Shown: one piece after another, positions 1-8,295 of the stretch | Position numbering within the stretch: the first letter of the stretch is position 1 | Layout: each line of letters starts with the position of its first letter | Assembly: GCF_000512205.2 (NCBI RefSeq) | Contig: NZ_CP006644.1 | Location: 1,054,001 to 1,118,000 of the forward strand | Reading direction: 5' to 3' | DNA: 64,000 nucleotides | Source of the DNA: Sphingomonas sanxanigenens DSM 19645 = NX02 | GTDB taxonomy: Bacteria > Pseudomonadota > Alphaproteobacteria > Sphingomonadales > Sphingomonadaceae | Translations under genes and position numbers: made by a program | Notes under the pieces: model-generated | The model's database searches: none | What the model saw: the letters and a program-made list of their open reading frames with translations, nothing else | Told to the model about the DNA's origin: nothing

Positions 1-85
1 CGGCGCCGCCCGCGGCGCGATAGGCCCTGTTCACGAGCGCGGCGATCCCGGCCGCATCGTGCGGAAGCGCGTCTTCGAAGATCAT
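1..85 (-). CDS. GNAT-family N-acetyltransferase, N-terminal fragment
   Basis: Only the first 28 codons lie in the window; the gene continues leftward past base 1. The start is the ATG at 85. The visible peptide begins MIFEDALPHDAAGIAALVN and goes on NRAYRAAGG, which is the usual first strand and helix of GNAT acetyltransferases, where an acidic start leads into a helix carrying VNxAYR. The family transfers an acetyl group from acetyl-CoA to an amine. The substrate cannot be judged from this fragment. It lies 43 bp downstream of the lipocalin-like gene on the same strand and may be co-transcribed with it. Confidence 0.6.
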   Translation of the reverse strand, partial: MIFEDALPHDAAGIAALVNRAYRAAGGA

Positions 86-128
86 GACCGGTGGCCTCTT
101 GTCGGGTGGTATGGCGCGGGGCGGGCGA

Positions 129-731
129 TCAAGGCTGCATCCGGGACGGCTGCACCCGGACGAACTCCGCCCGGACCAGGCCGCCGTCGGGCCGGGTGAA
201 GACTTCCGACATCCGGTCGCCCCGAACCGTGAGTGTCAGCTCACGGGTCGTCCTCACGCCGCCGATCCAGTTGGGAAAGGTCGCGCCTTCCACGCGGTTG
301 CCGGCGAAGCGACCCTCGGCGTCCAGCCAATAGGTTCCGAAGAAGCCGATGCTGCTGGCCATCGCGCGCCGGTTCTCGGCGCCGGTGCCGCGGCCCCGAG
401 CGTCGGACGCGAAGCGCGGCGCATCGCCATCGGTCAGCACCTCGACGAAATGCATATCCGTGGTGAACACCAGCATGCCGGCCGGATGCGCACCATAGGG
501 GCGGCTGACATCGCCATTCTCCTCGACCGTGGCGCTGATCATGCGCCAGGTGCCGGCGACGGCGTTGGCCGGGGCGGGCGCTGCTTGCGCCAGCGCGGTC
601 GATGCCGGTGCGACGACGGTGCCGGCAAGCAGCATCGCGGCGCCGATCGCCCTCAGGCGGGTCGAACTCCGACCGCGCCCCACGCGCGCGCGCCGTGGTG
701 CGTCGCGTCCCAGCCTGACATCATCCCGCAT
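129..731 (-). CDS. lipocalin-like domain secreted protein
   Basis: About 200 residues. A basic N-terminus is followed by a hydrophobic segment (AAMLLAGTVVAPASTALAQ), a likely Sec signal peptide cleaved after ALAQ. The mature part starts with GTWRMISATVEENGD and contains HPAGMLVFTTDMHFVEVL and FGTYWLDAEGRFAGNRVEG. This is the pattern of the lipocalin-like family that folds as a small beta barrel, in which a GTW start is followed by evenly spaced strands. The ligand is unknown. The reading frame is open up to 767, so the start is uncertain: ATG at 731 is preferred because GAGG lies upstream, but 767 and a later ATG are possible. It is the last chromosomal gene before the integrated element. Confidence 0.65.
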   Translation of the reverse strand: MRDDVRLGRDAPRRARVGRGRSSTRLRAIGAAMLLAGTVVAPASTALAQAAPAPANAVAGTWRMISATVEENGDVSRPYGAHPAGMLVFTTDMHFVEVLTDGDAPRFASDARGRGTGAENRRAMASSIGFFGTYWLDAEGRFAGNRVEGATFPNWIGGVRTTRELTLTVRGDRMSEVFTRPDGGLVRAEFVRVQPSRMQP

Positions 732-891
732 GCCTCGCACCCTCATTCTCGCTGACAGAGCCGACATCTAGGTGCGGACGATGGTGTTGCCATGCCGAAT
801 CCTCGAACAGGTCTGCCTGATGCTGCGAAGGCCGTGCACCCGCTGCAGGACCGCGCCGATGCGCCCGGACCGACGTCAATTCGTCAAAGGA

Positions 892-945
892 AAAACCGAT
901 GGTGGACGCACTTGGGCTCGAACCAAGGACCCGCTGATTAAGAGT
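892..945. repeat. attL: left 54-bp direct repeat with tRNA-Lys 3' remnant
   Basis: Identical to 26872-26925 over 54 bases, starting AAAACCGATGG and ending TTAAGAGT. On the minus strand it holds the last 46 nt of tRNA-Lys including the encoded CCA. The match breaks just after the anticodon region (next base t here, c at the right copy), so this copy is a tRNA stump and not a functional tRNA. Confidence 0.93.
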
Positions 946-1053
946 TAGCAGGTCCAAAGATCCCGTACCGAGAGCGAATCGCCCGGCATCCGCCAGTCTT
1001 CCCCCTCTGTTCCTTCATTCCGTTCCATTGATGTTCACCCGACTTCACGCTAG

Positions 1054-1075
1054 GGTGATTGCTGGGTGATTACCT
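1054..1075 (+). promoter_or_regulatory. putative integrase arm-type sites (two direct GGTGATT repeats)
   Basis: GGTGATTGCTG is followed at an 11-bp period by GGTGATTACCT. Related sites occur near the right end (GGTGATTGCTG at about 26809 and GTGATTGCC at about 26707) and as an inverted pair at 10338-10359. Short repeats flanking the core inside the element are what lambda/P4-type integrases bind with their N-terminal domain. The assignment is inferred from position and repetition. A weak promoter (TTGATG, 17 bp, TAGGGT) overlaps this stretch. Confidence 0.45.
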
Positions 1076-1088
1076 GAGGGCTGAAACG

Positions 1089-2402
1089 ATGGCGACGGGC
1101 AAGATAGGTAAGCGCGCAGTTGATGCGATGGCATCAGCCGGCTTTCTATGGGACGAGGACTTGAAAGGCTTCGGCCTGAAGGTGACGGAAACCGGCGCCA
1201 AGTCCTATATCTACCAATATCGGATCGGCGGCCGAGGTTCTCCAACGCGTCGCTATACGATCGGCCAGCACGGTTCGCCCTGGACACCGACGACGGCCCG
1301 CACGGAAGCGGAGCGACTTGCTCGGCTGGTGGGGCAGGGCTTCGACGTGGTTGCCCAGCGGCAGGAGAACGAACGCAAGTCGGTCAGCCTCGCCATGCCG
1401 GCATATGTCGAGGCGTTCATCACGAACTATCTCACGACGCAGTGGAAGGATGAAGCGGACGGCGCTGCAACGCTGCGCAAGCACGTGGTGCCGGTGCTGA
1501 AGTCCAAAAGCTTCCCCTCGCTCACCCGCTCCGACATCACGGCGGTAATCGATAAGATCCCAGCCGGGCAGATGGCGACGCGCCGGAAGGTGTTTGCGAT
1601 CCTGCGCAAAATGATCCGTTGGGGGATCGGCCGCGGTGACATGCCGCAGCAGGATAATCCGCTTGTCGGCTTCGAAGCCCCGCCGGCGCCTGCCTCGCGC
1701 GACCGTACCTTGACCGATGGGGAACTGGTGTTGGCGTGGAACGCTGCCGACGATCTGGGCTACCCGTTCGGGCCGATGGTGCGGCTGCTGATCGCGCTCG
1801 GGCAGCGCCGCGAGGAAACGTCCGCCATGGAGTGGAACGAGCTTGATGCGGCGTCCGGTGTCTGGACGATCCCGGCGGCCAAATCGAAGAACGGTAAGGC
1901 GCATATCGTACCGCTCAACGATGTAGCGCTTGCGGTGATCGACGGGCTTGCCGGCTGTGCCGATAGTGCCAAAAGCGCCAATAGCGCCAATAGCGCGCGG
2001 AGGTGGCCCAAGCGCGGGCTGCTTTTCTCCACCACCGGCAAAACGCCGGCCTCGGGCTACAGCAAGGCGAAGGCGCGGCTGGACAAGCTGATGGTGGATG
2101 CGGAGGCCAAGCGCGCGAAAGAGACGGGCGACAGTGCCGAGCTGATCGACGCATGGCGTCTTCACGATCTGCGGCGCACGATGGCGACCGGTCTACAGCG
2201 CCTCGGCGTGCGGTTCGAGGTGACGGAAGCTGTCCTAAACCACGTCGGCGGATCGAAGGCGGGCGTTGCCGGGGTCTACCAGCGGCACGACTGGAAGGAA
2301 GAGAAGCGGGACGCGCTGCAAGCGTGGGGGCGGTTCCTCGAACAGCTTGCCGCGGGCGAGCCCGAGCAATCCAACGTCGTTCACCTCGCGGCGCGAGGCT
2401 GA
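1089..2402 (+). CDS. int: tyrosine recombinase / site-specific integrase
   Basis: 437 residues, the usual size for P4/DUF4102-type integrases. The N-terminal arm-binding domain (about residues 1-90) contains FLWDEDLKGFGLKVTETG and SYIYQYRIGGR. The SAM-like core-binding domain follows, and the catalytic domain begins near residue 210. Catalytic residues visible are Arg240 (ALGQRREE), Lys in KSKNGKAHIVPL, His359 and Arg362 (HDLRR), His385 (LNHVGG) and the nucleophile Tyr397 (GVYQRHDW). It catalyses insertion and excision of the element at tRNA-Lys. The frame is open from a TTG at 1059, but ATG at 1089 begins the conserved domain and is preferred. A SAKSANSANSA insertion near residues 293-303, encoded by a 9-bp repeat, is unusual and lies on a loop between catalytic motifs. 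Confidence 0.95.
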   Translation: MATGKIGKRAVDAMASAGFLWDEDLKGFGLKVTETGAKSYIYQYRIGGRGSPTRRYTIGQHGSPWTPTTARTEAERLARLVGQGFDVVAQRQENERKSVSLAMPAYVEAFITNYLTTQWKDEADGAATLRKHVVPVLKSKSFPSLTRSDITAVIDKIPAGQMATRRKVFAILRKMIRWGIGRGDMPQQDNPLVGFEAPPAPASRDRTLTDGELVLAWNAADDLGYPFGPMVRLLIALGQRREETSAMEWNELDAASGVWTIPAAKSKNGKAHIVPLNDVALAVIDGLAGCADSAKSANSANSARRWPKRGLLFSTTGKTPASGYSKAKARLDKLMVDAEAKRAKETGDSAELIDAWRLHDLRRTMATGLQRLGVRFEVTEAVLNHVGGSKAGVAGVYQRHDWKEEKRDALQAWGRFLEQLAAGEPEQSNVVHLAARG

Positions 2403-2496
2403 GCACGCGGGGCGGCTAGGGTAGCTCCCGAACGGCTGGTTTCCGCCCGGCCTGCCGCCCCGTCATCATCAAGCGGACGCTCAGCGGAGGGCGAGG

Positions 2497-3304
2497 ATGT
2501 TATTCAAAGATAGTAAGCCGGCATTCTGGTCGGATGCCGGGGCGTTGGAGTGGCCTAGGGACACGGATCAATGGACGTTCCTCGCTCGCGCTCTGGAAGA
2601 GGTGGGCCGAGCGATGCATGGGGCTCATTGGCGGCTGACTGACGCCGGAGTGGATATTCTTAAGCCGCTCCCGCCTTCGCTGCTGTCGCCTCCCGAGCCG
2701 CAGGGGTTAGCTTCCTCCCTGCTCAATATCGATCCCAGCCGCCTTGCAGCTTGGCGCCGCGCTGAAGCGGCGCGGAAGTGGCTGCAGCAGGCCATCGAGA
2801 GCGGTGCATTGAAGAGCTCGACGCGCCTTGATCGCTTGGGGTCGTTCGAGGAATGCCCGCCCGGTTGGTGGAACGCGGAAAATCTGAGCAAGAGGTGGTC
2901 GCGGTGCAGTCTTGACCGCGCAAATCCGATATTCGGCACCGCCGATATGCCCACGGCCCAATACGTCTTCGTGGACCGCCGGGCGTTGGCCGATCTCGTC
3001 GCGTCGGCGTTTCTGGACGCATTGCCTACAATCGAGAGCGGCGACCCCAACCCTGAAGAGGATCGCGAGCAGCCCACGGCGCCCTTCTCACCCGATGATC
3101 TCGATGAACGCTATAGCGATTTGGCAGGTGAGGCATTGGAATGCAGCTACTGGACTTGGCCGGTTGCTGTTGCCTGGGCCATCGGCGGGATTAAGGCTGC
3201 GGGGTTCATCTACGGGTTCTCGCGACAATATCAGGACGCTCAAAACAAACCCGATGCGGAGGTGACCGGCCCTGCCTCCGTGGTGCTCGATGAATATTAT
3301 GGGG
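2497..3304 (+). pseudogene. hypothetical element gene truncated at its 3' end by IS21
   Basis: Good ribosome binding site (GGAGGGCGAGG) before the ATG. About 269 native codons remain, after which the frame runs into the left end of the IS and stops at 3414, so the last 36 or so codons are IS sequence. I do not recognise the family. The sequence is acidic and aromatic-rich (PRDTDQWTFLARALEEVG, FEECPPGWWNAENLSKRW), and the C-terminal part holds WPVAVAWAIGGIKAAGFIYG, which may be a buried helix or a membrane segment. It sits directly downstream of the integrase with 94 bp between them. The missing 3' end is one half of the scar discussed in the findings. Confidence 0.6.
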
Positions 3305-3357
3305 TGTCAATCGGCGTCCAAAAAGGACCCCCTATCGGCGTGCAAAAGGGACCCCCT
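3305..3357. repeat. IS21 left terminal repeats
   Basis: Two tandem copies of the transposase-binding motif, TCGGCGTCCAAAAAGGACC and TCGGCGTGCAAAAGGGACC, starting with TGT at 3305. They face the inverted pair at 5759-5820, where the outer copy ends ACA at 5820. Confidence 0.85.
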
Positions 3358-3478
3358 TCGTCGAGCTGCGTGACAGGTATGGCGGGCGTGCCGTTCGCGC
3401 TGGTTGCGGCGTAGGGCGGGCGTAGCTCGACCGGAGGCGCAACCAGCGCGAAGCGTCTTCTGCCGGTAGTCCCTTGCG

Positions 3479-4207
3479 TCAGCTGCGGTGTTTGAAGCGC
3501 CAGCTGTCGTTGCCGGTCTCGACGATGTCGCAATGGTGGGTAATGCGATCGAGCAGCGCGGTGGTCATCTTCGGGTCACCAAAGACGGTTGGCCACTCGC
3601 CAAAGGCGAGGTTCGTCGTGACGATGACCGAGGTGCGCTCGTAGAGCTTGCTCACCAGATGGAAGAGCAGCTGACCGCCTGAGCGGGCGAAGGGCAGATA
3701 GCCGAGCTCGTCCAGCACCACGACATCGAGGCGGGAGAGCTGTTTTGCGAGCGCGCCGGCTTTGCCGAGGCGGTTCTCCTCCTCGAGCCGGTTCACGAGG
3801 TCGACCGTGTTGAAGTAGTGCCCGCGGGCACCGGCCCGCACGACGTTGGCGGTGATGGCGCTGGCCAGGTGTGTCTTGCCGGTGCCCGTACCGCCGACCA
3901 GCACGACGTTGCGCTGGCTCGCCAGGAACGAGCCGCTGTGCAGCGAGCGTACGAGCCCCTCGTTGATGGGGGTGCCGTCGAAGACGAAGCCGTCGAGATC
4001 CTTCACCGCCGGCAACCTGACGGCCGACATCCGGTATCGGACCGACGCTGCATGGCGGTGGGTTGCCTCGGCACGCAGCAGGTCGGTCAGGATCTCCATC
4101 GTCGTGCGCTTGCGCTGTAGTCCGGTGGTCACCGCCTCGTCGAAGGCACTGGCCATGCCCTTCAGGCCGAGACCCGCCATGGCCGTCATCATCTCATGCC
4201 GCTGCAT
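3479..4207 (-). CDS. istB: IS21 IstB-type ATPase helper protein
   Basis: 242 residues. Walker A is GGTGTGKTH with Lys111 and Walker B is VVVLDELGY (Asp166, Glu167), giving an AAA+ ATPase of the DnaA/DnaC type. It assists IstA during transposition and target-site choice. The start is ATG at 4207, which overlaps the 3' end of istA by 14 bp, a normal coupled arrangement in IS21. The frame is open to 4339 but upstream codons do not resemble the family. Full length, no defect seen. Confidence 0.93.
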   Translation of the reverse strand: MQRHEMMTAMAGLGLKGMASAFDEAVTTGLQRKRTTMEILTDLLRAEATHRHAASVRYRMSAVRLPAVKDLDGFVFDGTPINEGLVRSLHSGSFLASQRNVVLVGGTGTGKTHLASAITANVVRAGARGHYFNTVDLVNRLEEENRLGKAGALAKQLSRLDVVVLDELGYLPFARSGGQLLFHLVSKLYERTSVIVTTNLAFGEWPTVFGDPKMTTALLDRITHHCDIVETGNDSWRFKHRS

Positions 4208-5726
4208 GGAGGCCTCGCAGGCTGTCGTAGCGCGTGCAGTCGGCAAGAGGCGGATGACGCAGCGCCAGGTCCTCGGCCGTGACGATGGCCAACGGTCGAG
4301 GCGGTTCTCGCCTGCGGGCCAGTATGTTGAGGATGACATCGTCGCTGGTGACGCCGGCCAGCAACGCCTCGCGTACAGCCGCCTCGACGAGGTTCAGCTC
4401 GTCGTCGAGCACCGCCGCCAGCACCCGCACGAACCGCCGGTCAGCATCATCGCCAGCGCCTAGCTTGCGCCGGAGCCGCGACAGCGCAGGTGGCAACTCC
4501 CAGTTTTGGAATGGTGCACCGTTGCGCAAGGCGCCGGGCTTGGTGACCAGCACCGGCAGATAGTGCCACGGGTCGTAGATGGTCCGGTCGCGTCCGAAAA
4601 ACCGGGGATGGTCGGCAACGACCTCGCCGTCGCAGCGCACGACGATGCGGTCGGCATAGGCACGGACCTGGACCGCGCGCCGCACCGCCTTGGCCATGAC
4701 CGAGTAGCGGTTGCGGTCAAAGTTTATCAGGCACGTGCCGCTCACCGCGTGTTCGCTCTCGTAGAACCCGTCGAAGGGCGCGACGACGGGCTGAAGCACG
4801 CTGCGCTCCGCAGCCCAGGCCTGAGCGACCGTCAGTTCCTTCTGCTCGGGATGCTGGTGCGTGTCCGCCCAACGGCGACACTCCGCCTCCAGCCAACCGT
4901 TCAGCTCCTCAATGCTGGCAAAGCGCAGGCGTGGTTGGAAGAACCGGCCACGTGCCGTCTGCACCTGGTTCTCGACCTGACCCTTCTCCCAACCGGCTGC
5001 CGGCGAACATGCCGTCGGTTCGACCATGTAGTGGTTGGCCATGACCAGGAACCGCCGGTTGAAGACCCGCTCCTTGCCGGTGAACACGCTCGTCACCGCG
5101 GTCTTCATGTTGTCGTAGATGCCGCGCGTTGGCACGCCCCCGAAAAAGGCGAACGCCCGCGCATGCGCGTCGAACAGCATCTCCTGCGTCTCGCGGGGAT
5201 AGGCTCGCACGTATATCACTCGCGACGCGCACAGCCGCACATGCGCGACCTTCACGCGCATCGGCTTGCCCGCGATCTCGACGTCCTCATGGCTCCAGTC
5301 GAACTGATAGGCCTCGCCCGGCCGGAACAGCAGCGGGATGAACGCCGGCGCATCCATCACGTCGCGACGCCGCGCCTGCCGCCAGCGGGCCGCATAGCGA
5401 CGCACCGCATCATACGAGCCGTCAAACCCCTCGCGCAGCAGCAGGTCGTGGATACGCGTGATGCGCAGCTTCTCGCGCCGCGGCCGTGCCTCGTCTTCCT
5501 TCAACAGCGCATCCAGTCGCACCTGGAATGGTCCGATCTTCGGCAGCGGCTGAACCTCGCGTCGGTAGCCCATGTCCGCCTCCGGCGACCGGATCGCCTT
5601 GCGCACCACCCCACGTGACAGATGCAGGTCGCGCATTATCGCCTTGATGGCTTTCCCCGCCGCGTGCTCGCGCCGGATCCTCAACACCGTCTCCAATACC
5701 AACATCCCGATCTCGCCGCCTGACAC
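4194..5726 (-). CDS. istA: IS21 IstA-type transposase
   Basis: 510 residues, the normal length. An N-terminal helix-turn-helix (about residues 15-50, [20 protein letters not shown]) is followed by an RNase H-like DDE core with Asp143 (QFDWSHE), Asp205 (GIYDNMKT) and Glu252 (KGQVENQV). It cuts and joins the IS ends. The frame is intact, so with istB the element could still move. The gene ends inside istB's first codons, consistent with translational coupling. Confidence 0.95.
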   Translation of the reverse strand: MSGGEIGMLVLETVLRIRREHAAGKAIKAIMRDLHLSRGVVRKAIRSPEADMGYRREVQPLPKIGPFQVRLDALLKEDEARPRREKLRITRIHDLLLREGFDGSYDAVRRYAARWRQARRRDVMDAPAFIPLLFRPGEAYQFDWSHEDVEIAGKPMRVKVAHVRLCASRVIYVRAYPRETQEMLFDAHARAFAFFGGVPTRGIYDNMKTAVTSVFTGKERVFNRRFLVMANHYMVEPTACSPAAGWEKGQVENQVQTARGRFFQPRLRFASIEELNGWLEAECRRWADTHQHPEQKELTVAQAWAAERSVLQPVVAPFDGFYESEHAVSGTCLINFDRNRYSVMAKAVRRAVQVRAYADRIVVRCDGEVVADHPRFFGRDRTIYDPWHYLPVLVTKPGALRNGAPFQNWELPPALSRLRRKLGAGDDADRRFVRVLAAVLDDELNLVEAAVREALLAGVTSDDVILNILARRREPPRPLAIVTAEDLALRHPPLADCTRYDSLRGLHAAA

Positions 5727-5758
5727 CTGCCAAGCGAACAGCCTAGACCACCGGGATG

Positions 5759-5820
5759 AGGGGTCCTTTTTCGACGCCGATCACCCCGCTACCGGGGTCC
5801 TTTTTCCACGCCGATCCACA
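5759..5820. repeat. IS21 right terminal repeats
   Basis: Inverted partners of the left end: GGGGTCCTTTTTCGACGCCG (from 5759) and GGGGTCCTTTTTCCACGCCG (from 5794), with the element ending at ACA (5818-5820). The outer copy aligns with TGTCAATCGGCGT at the other end as TGTGGATCGGCGT. Confidence 0.85.
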
Positions 5821-6541
5821 CACCACGGACCTGTCTAGCCGCGCCATCGCGCGCCAGACAGGCTGCGATCTCTACGTGGTGAGGAAGCTACGCGTCGATC
5901 ATGACCGAGAGCTTGCGGAGCGTGGCCTTGCGGCAAAAAAATGCCCCTGCGGGCAAGATCTGCACCATCCATTTATGTGCGCGCATCGCATGCATGAGCG
6001 CGTGCGGGCGCGGGGTGGACCGGCAATATGTCTGCTGTCGGCTGAAAGGATTGAGCAACTCCGGGCAGACCTTGTGGCTGGAGGGACAGCGCGAGTGATT
6101 GCTGAACGCTATGGAGTGCTTCGGTCTGCTGTATGCAGCTTCGTGGAGAGGAATCTATCGCCGGAAGAACGGGTCCTGCGTCAAGACAAGTTCCGTGTTC
6201 GGGCATCACAGCGACGCGCCCGGGATCTCACAAAAAAGGTTCAGCGGCCGGCGTCGACCAGCCCAAGCGTTGATCCACTTTACGCCCGCATATCGTCGAT
6301 GGTGCCGCGGACGATCGACAGGGCGCTGCGCGACGACATGATTAGCGAGGCATACCTGCAGGTGCTGGAGGGGCGCATAAAGGGGAACGCAACGCCCACC
6401 GATATGAAGAAGGTGATCAGCGGCGTATTCAGACGCTTTGCGAATAAGTGGGGCGATGTATCGCTCGACGAGCCTGTTTCCGCGGGGTCCGACACGCTGC
6501 TGCGCGATATGATACCGGAAGACGCTGGGCTTTACGCCTGA
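5821..6541 (+). pseudogene. 5'-truncated phage regulator with HTH and sigma-70-like segment
   Basis: The native part begins at the IS junction; the only ATG in frame is inside the IS (5756), so the true start is lost. The remaining 240 codons show a first HTH-like helix pair (SSRAIARQTGCDLYVVRKLR), then a cysteine-rich motif CPCGQDLHHPFMCAHR, and a second HTH (GTARVIAERYGVLRSAVCSF). The C-terminal part contains RDDMISEAYLQVLEG and SLDEPVSAGSDTLLRDMIPED. The last two resemble sigma-70 region 2 (DDxxxE) and the SLDEPxxxxxxxTLxDxIxD stretch after it, but no region 4 is present. A role as a phage transcription activator or sigma-like factor is inferred. A terminator follows immediately. An IS-borne start might still express it. 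Confidence 0.6.
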
Positions 6542-6546
6542 GAGAC

Positions 6547-6574
6547 GGCGCCCGCCGGCCATCCTGTGGGCGCC
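6547..6574 (+). terminator. hairpin terminator after the sigma-like gene
   Basis: GGCGCCC (6547-6553) pairs with GGGCGCC (6568-6574), followed by CTTCTATTTCC. It lies 5 bp after the stop of the upstream gene and before the convergent membrane-protein gene. Confidence 0.6.
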
Positions 6575-6578
6575 GCTT

Positions 6579-7388
6579 CTATTTCCATGCCCATCTAACA
6601 CTATGCCTCGAAGTAGAGAAAATGGCGACAGTGAGGGTGATGAACAACGTTACGAGTGCTACCAGAGAGGGGGGCCAAGTGGTTTCGACAAAGGTCCTAA
6701 GCGTGTGACCTAGGGGATCATATACGACCGCTCCAGATGCCCCGCCAACTTTCTCGACGGGTACAAAGTGCATCAAGATACAGGACGAGAAAAGTACAAA
6801 TGTAAGTATAAATAGCACGACGTCTGAAATTCTGCTCAATAAAATATCTTGAAGGCGACTTGAGGACATGTCCCCACGAGATATTAGCCCTCCAGATCTG
6901 CTAGAAAACAGGGAAAATGACCCCGTGCTTGCCCGAAGCTCGTCAATATCGACGATTGCATTTAGTGGAGCACTGTGCAGGTGTTTTCCTATCCGGTCGC
7001 ATAGTTTTAGCATAACCTCGATCTGATCCTGGTAACACCAGATCGTTATGTCGCCCTCGTTAACTCGGGTAACAAATAGGCTGGAGTGGAATTGAGTAGA
7101 TGATCCGGTGAAGATCCCAAAGCGCTCAACTTCCTTCTTGATACTCTCGGGCGGGTTATTTCCTAAGTTGCGCAATCCAAGATCGCGATGATGGTCATTA
7201 GAACCTATGGTTACGTATCGTTCTGCGCCCGCTGGACCAATCTTTATCTTGCCAGTCGCGGGATCGATCTTTTGGGCATCATATCTAGTCTCAAAGCCAA
7301 GCCCTTTGAATACCTTCCGAATTGCGTCATCATCGATGCCGCTCGGGTATGCGATGAGGTTCAGTGGAATAGGTATTCTTGCAAACAT
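6579..7388 (-). CDS. hypothetical protein with C-terminal pair of membrane helices
   Basis: 269 residues, not recognised. Residues 1-180 are soluble and hydrophilic with no motif I can name. Two hydrophobic segments follow near 187-207 (VVLFILTFVLFSSCILM) and 238-258 (PSLVALVTLFITLTVAIF), joined by a short loop, with a brief basic tail. Topology would be a cytoplasmic N-terminal domain anchored by a hairpin. A clear ribosome binding site (GAGGGGG) precedes the ATG. Base composition is plainly more AT-rich than the neighbouring genes and codon choice is relaxed, which marks a separately acquired cargo gene. A soluble domain plus two helices is a common design for phage-defence effectors and superinfection-exclusion proteins, but there is no direct evidence here. 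Confidence 0.7.
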   Translation of the reverse strand: MFARIPIPLNLIAYPSGIDDDAIRKVFKGLGFETRYDAQKIDPATGKIKIGPAGAERYVTIGSNDHHRDLGLRNLGNNPPESIKKEVERFGIFTGSSTQFHSSLFVTRVNEGDITIWCYQDQIEVMLKLCDRIGKHLHSAPLNAIVDIDELRASTGSFSLFSSRSGGLISRGDMSSSRLQDILLSRISDVVLFILTFVLFSSCILMHFVPVEKVGGASGAVVYDPLGHTLRTFVETTWPPSLVALVTLFITLTVAIFSTSRHSVRWAWK

Positions 7389-7493
7389 ATCGAGCCCCCT
7401 CGAATCTTAACTGTTCGCTCAGATTGAACTCCAAAATTCAAGATGACGCTACCTACAACTGCCAGGTCGCATACAGCTTCGATTCCGAAGAAA

Positions 7494-7517
7494 AGGCCCG
7501 GCTGTGACACCGGGCCT
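7494..7517 (-). terminator. intrinsic terminator of the leftward small-gene operon
   Basis: On the minus strand AGGCCCGG-(8 nt)-CCGGGCCT is followed by TTTCTTC. It lies about 40 bp after the stop at 7557 and ends the run of overlapping genes that begins at 9737. Confidence 0.75.
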
Positions 7518-7556
7518 GAATGATGCCAGGATGGCAACTCAGTTGTGGTGATACCG

Positions 7557-7796
7557 CTACGACTGGTTGAGCGGCCCCCGCGCCTGGTTGATGCCGTAGC
7601 GCGGGAAGATCACACCTTCCTCGGGCTCGGTGCCATCATGCTCCCGGTCCTCATCGCCGGGCTCAAGATCCGGATCGCCGTCCATGTCGTCCAGGCGGTC
7701 GATCAGGCGTTGCGTAAGGCGAGCGAGCGCGGGCCGGGGAAGCGAGGGAATGGCGGCGAGCAGCACCGCCAGCGGGGTGGAGGCGTGACTAGCCAC
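7557..7796 (-). CDS. small acidic phage-type hypothetical protein
   Basis: 79 residues from a GTG at 7796 (GTGGCTAG) that overlaps the upstream stop. The frame is open to 7871, but the overlap start fits the rest of the operon, where every junction is a short overlap. The N-terminal half contains LPRPALARLTQRLIDRLDDMD, then DGDPDLEPGDEDRE. The RLIDRLDxxDGDPDLE pattern is one I associate with small proteins of alphaproteobacterial prophages of unknown function. Last gene of the operon. Confidence 0.6.
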   Translation of the reverse strand: MASHASTPLAVLLAAIPSLPRPALARLTQRLIDRLDDMDGDPDLEPGDEDREHDGTEPEEGVIFPRYGINQARGPLNQS

Positions 7797-8295
7797 GGGC
7801 CACCTCCATGACGAGCCAGCCGGAATTGGCTGGGACGCCCTGCTCGGCGACGCGCCGGGCGAGCGTGTCATGATGATCGCGCACCGCCTGCTGCATGTCG
7901 GCCCAGATCTCGAACCGCCGTTGCTCCGAGCGCGAACCGAACACGTCGGCCAGATCGATGCAGGCTTGCACCTTGCCGTTCCGCATGATCAGCCGCCCGC
8001 CGATCATCATAAAGTCGTTGAGGATACGGCCCAGCCCCAACGCCTCCGCGGCGCGGTCGATCAGCATGTTGTGTAGCGCCTCGCGCTCGGGGCCGTGTTC
8101 TTCAACCTGCCGATACAGCTTACGCGCGATGGCCTGATGCTCGTCGGGATGGTCGCCGACGTACCAGCCGAGCGACAGGTGATCGAACTTCATGGCGTAC
8201 CAGCCGCCCACGGCTTCGAACTGAGCGAGCCATGCCGCCGGGTCGAAGGTGGGGGCGGCCTCGGCCGCGCCCGTGGTCTGTGCAGCGCCGATCAT
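7789..8295 (-). CDS. hypothetical phage-type protein
   Basis: 168 residues, not recognised. It begins with a low-complexity segment (MIGAAQTTGAAEAAPTFD), then a helical, tryptophan- and histidine-rich body (WYAMKFDHLSLGWYVGDHPD, HNMLIDRAAEALGLGRI), and ends WLVMEVARG. No signal peptide or membrane segment is seen. Start ATG at 8295 overlaps the stop of the next gene upstream (8292). Coupling to the small DNA-binding-type protein suggests an early phage function. Confidence 0.65.
   Translation of the reverse strand: MIGAAQTTGAAEAAPTFDPAAWLAQFEAVGGWYAMKFDHLSLGWYVGDHPDEHQAIARKLYRQVEEHGPEREALHNMLIDRAAEALGLGRILNDFMMIGGRLIMRNGKVQACIDLADVFGSRSEQRRFEIWADMQQAVRDHHDTLARRVAEQGVPANSGWLVMEVARG

Larger units (their letters stand above)
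3305..5820 (-). mobile_element. IS21-family insertion sequence, complete
   Basis: A 2516-bp element with TGT...ACA termini and istA/istB on the minus strand. Each end carries two copies of a TCGGCGT-x-x-AAAA-x-GGACCCC motif (3305-3357 and 5759-5820), the multiple terminal repeats typical of IS21. Both genes are intact, so it may be active. The flanks (ttatgggg on the left, caccacgg on the right) show no target-site duplication, although IS21 elements normally make 4-8 bp duplications. The adjacent genes are truncated on both sides. Confidence 0.9.

Noticed and set aside
892-945. A third tRNA-Lys gene at the left end
   Set aside because: Only the 3' 46 nt match; the 5' half is absent, so it is an attachment-site remnant.
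5756-5820. Start of the sigma-like gene at ATG 5756
   Set aside because: These codons are IS21 terminal repeat sequence; the true start was lost.
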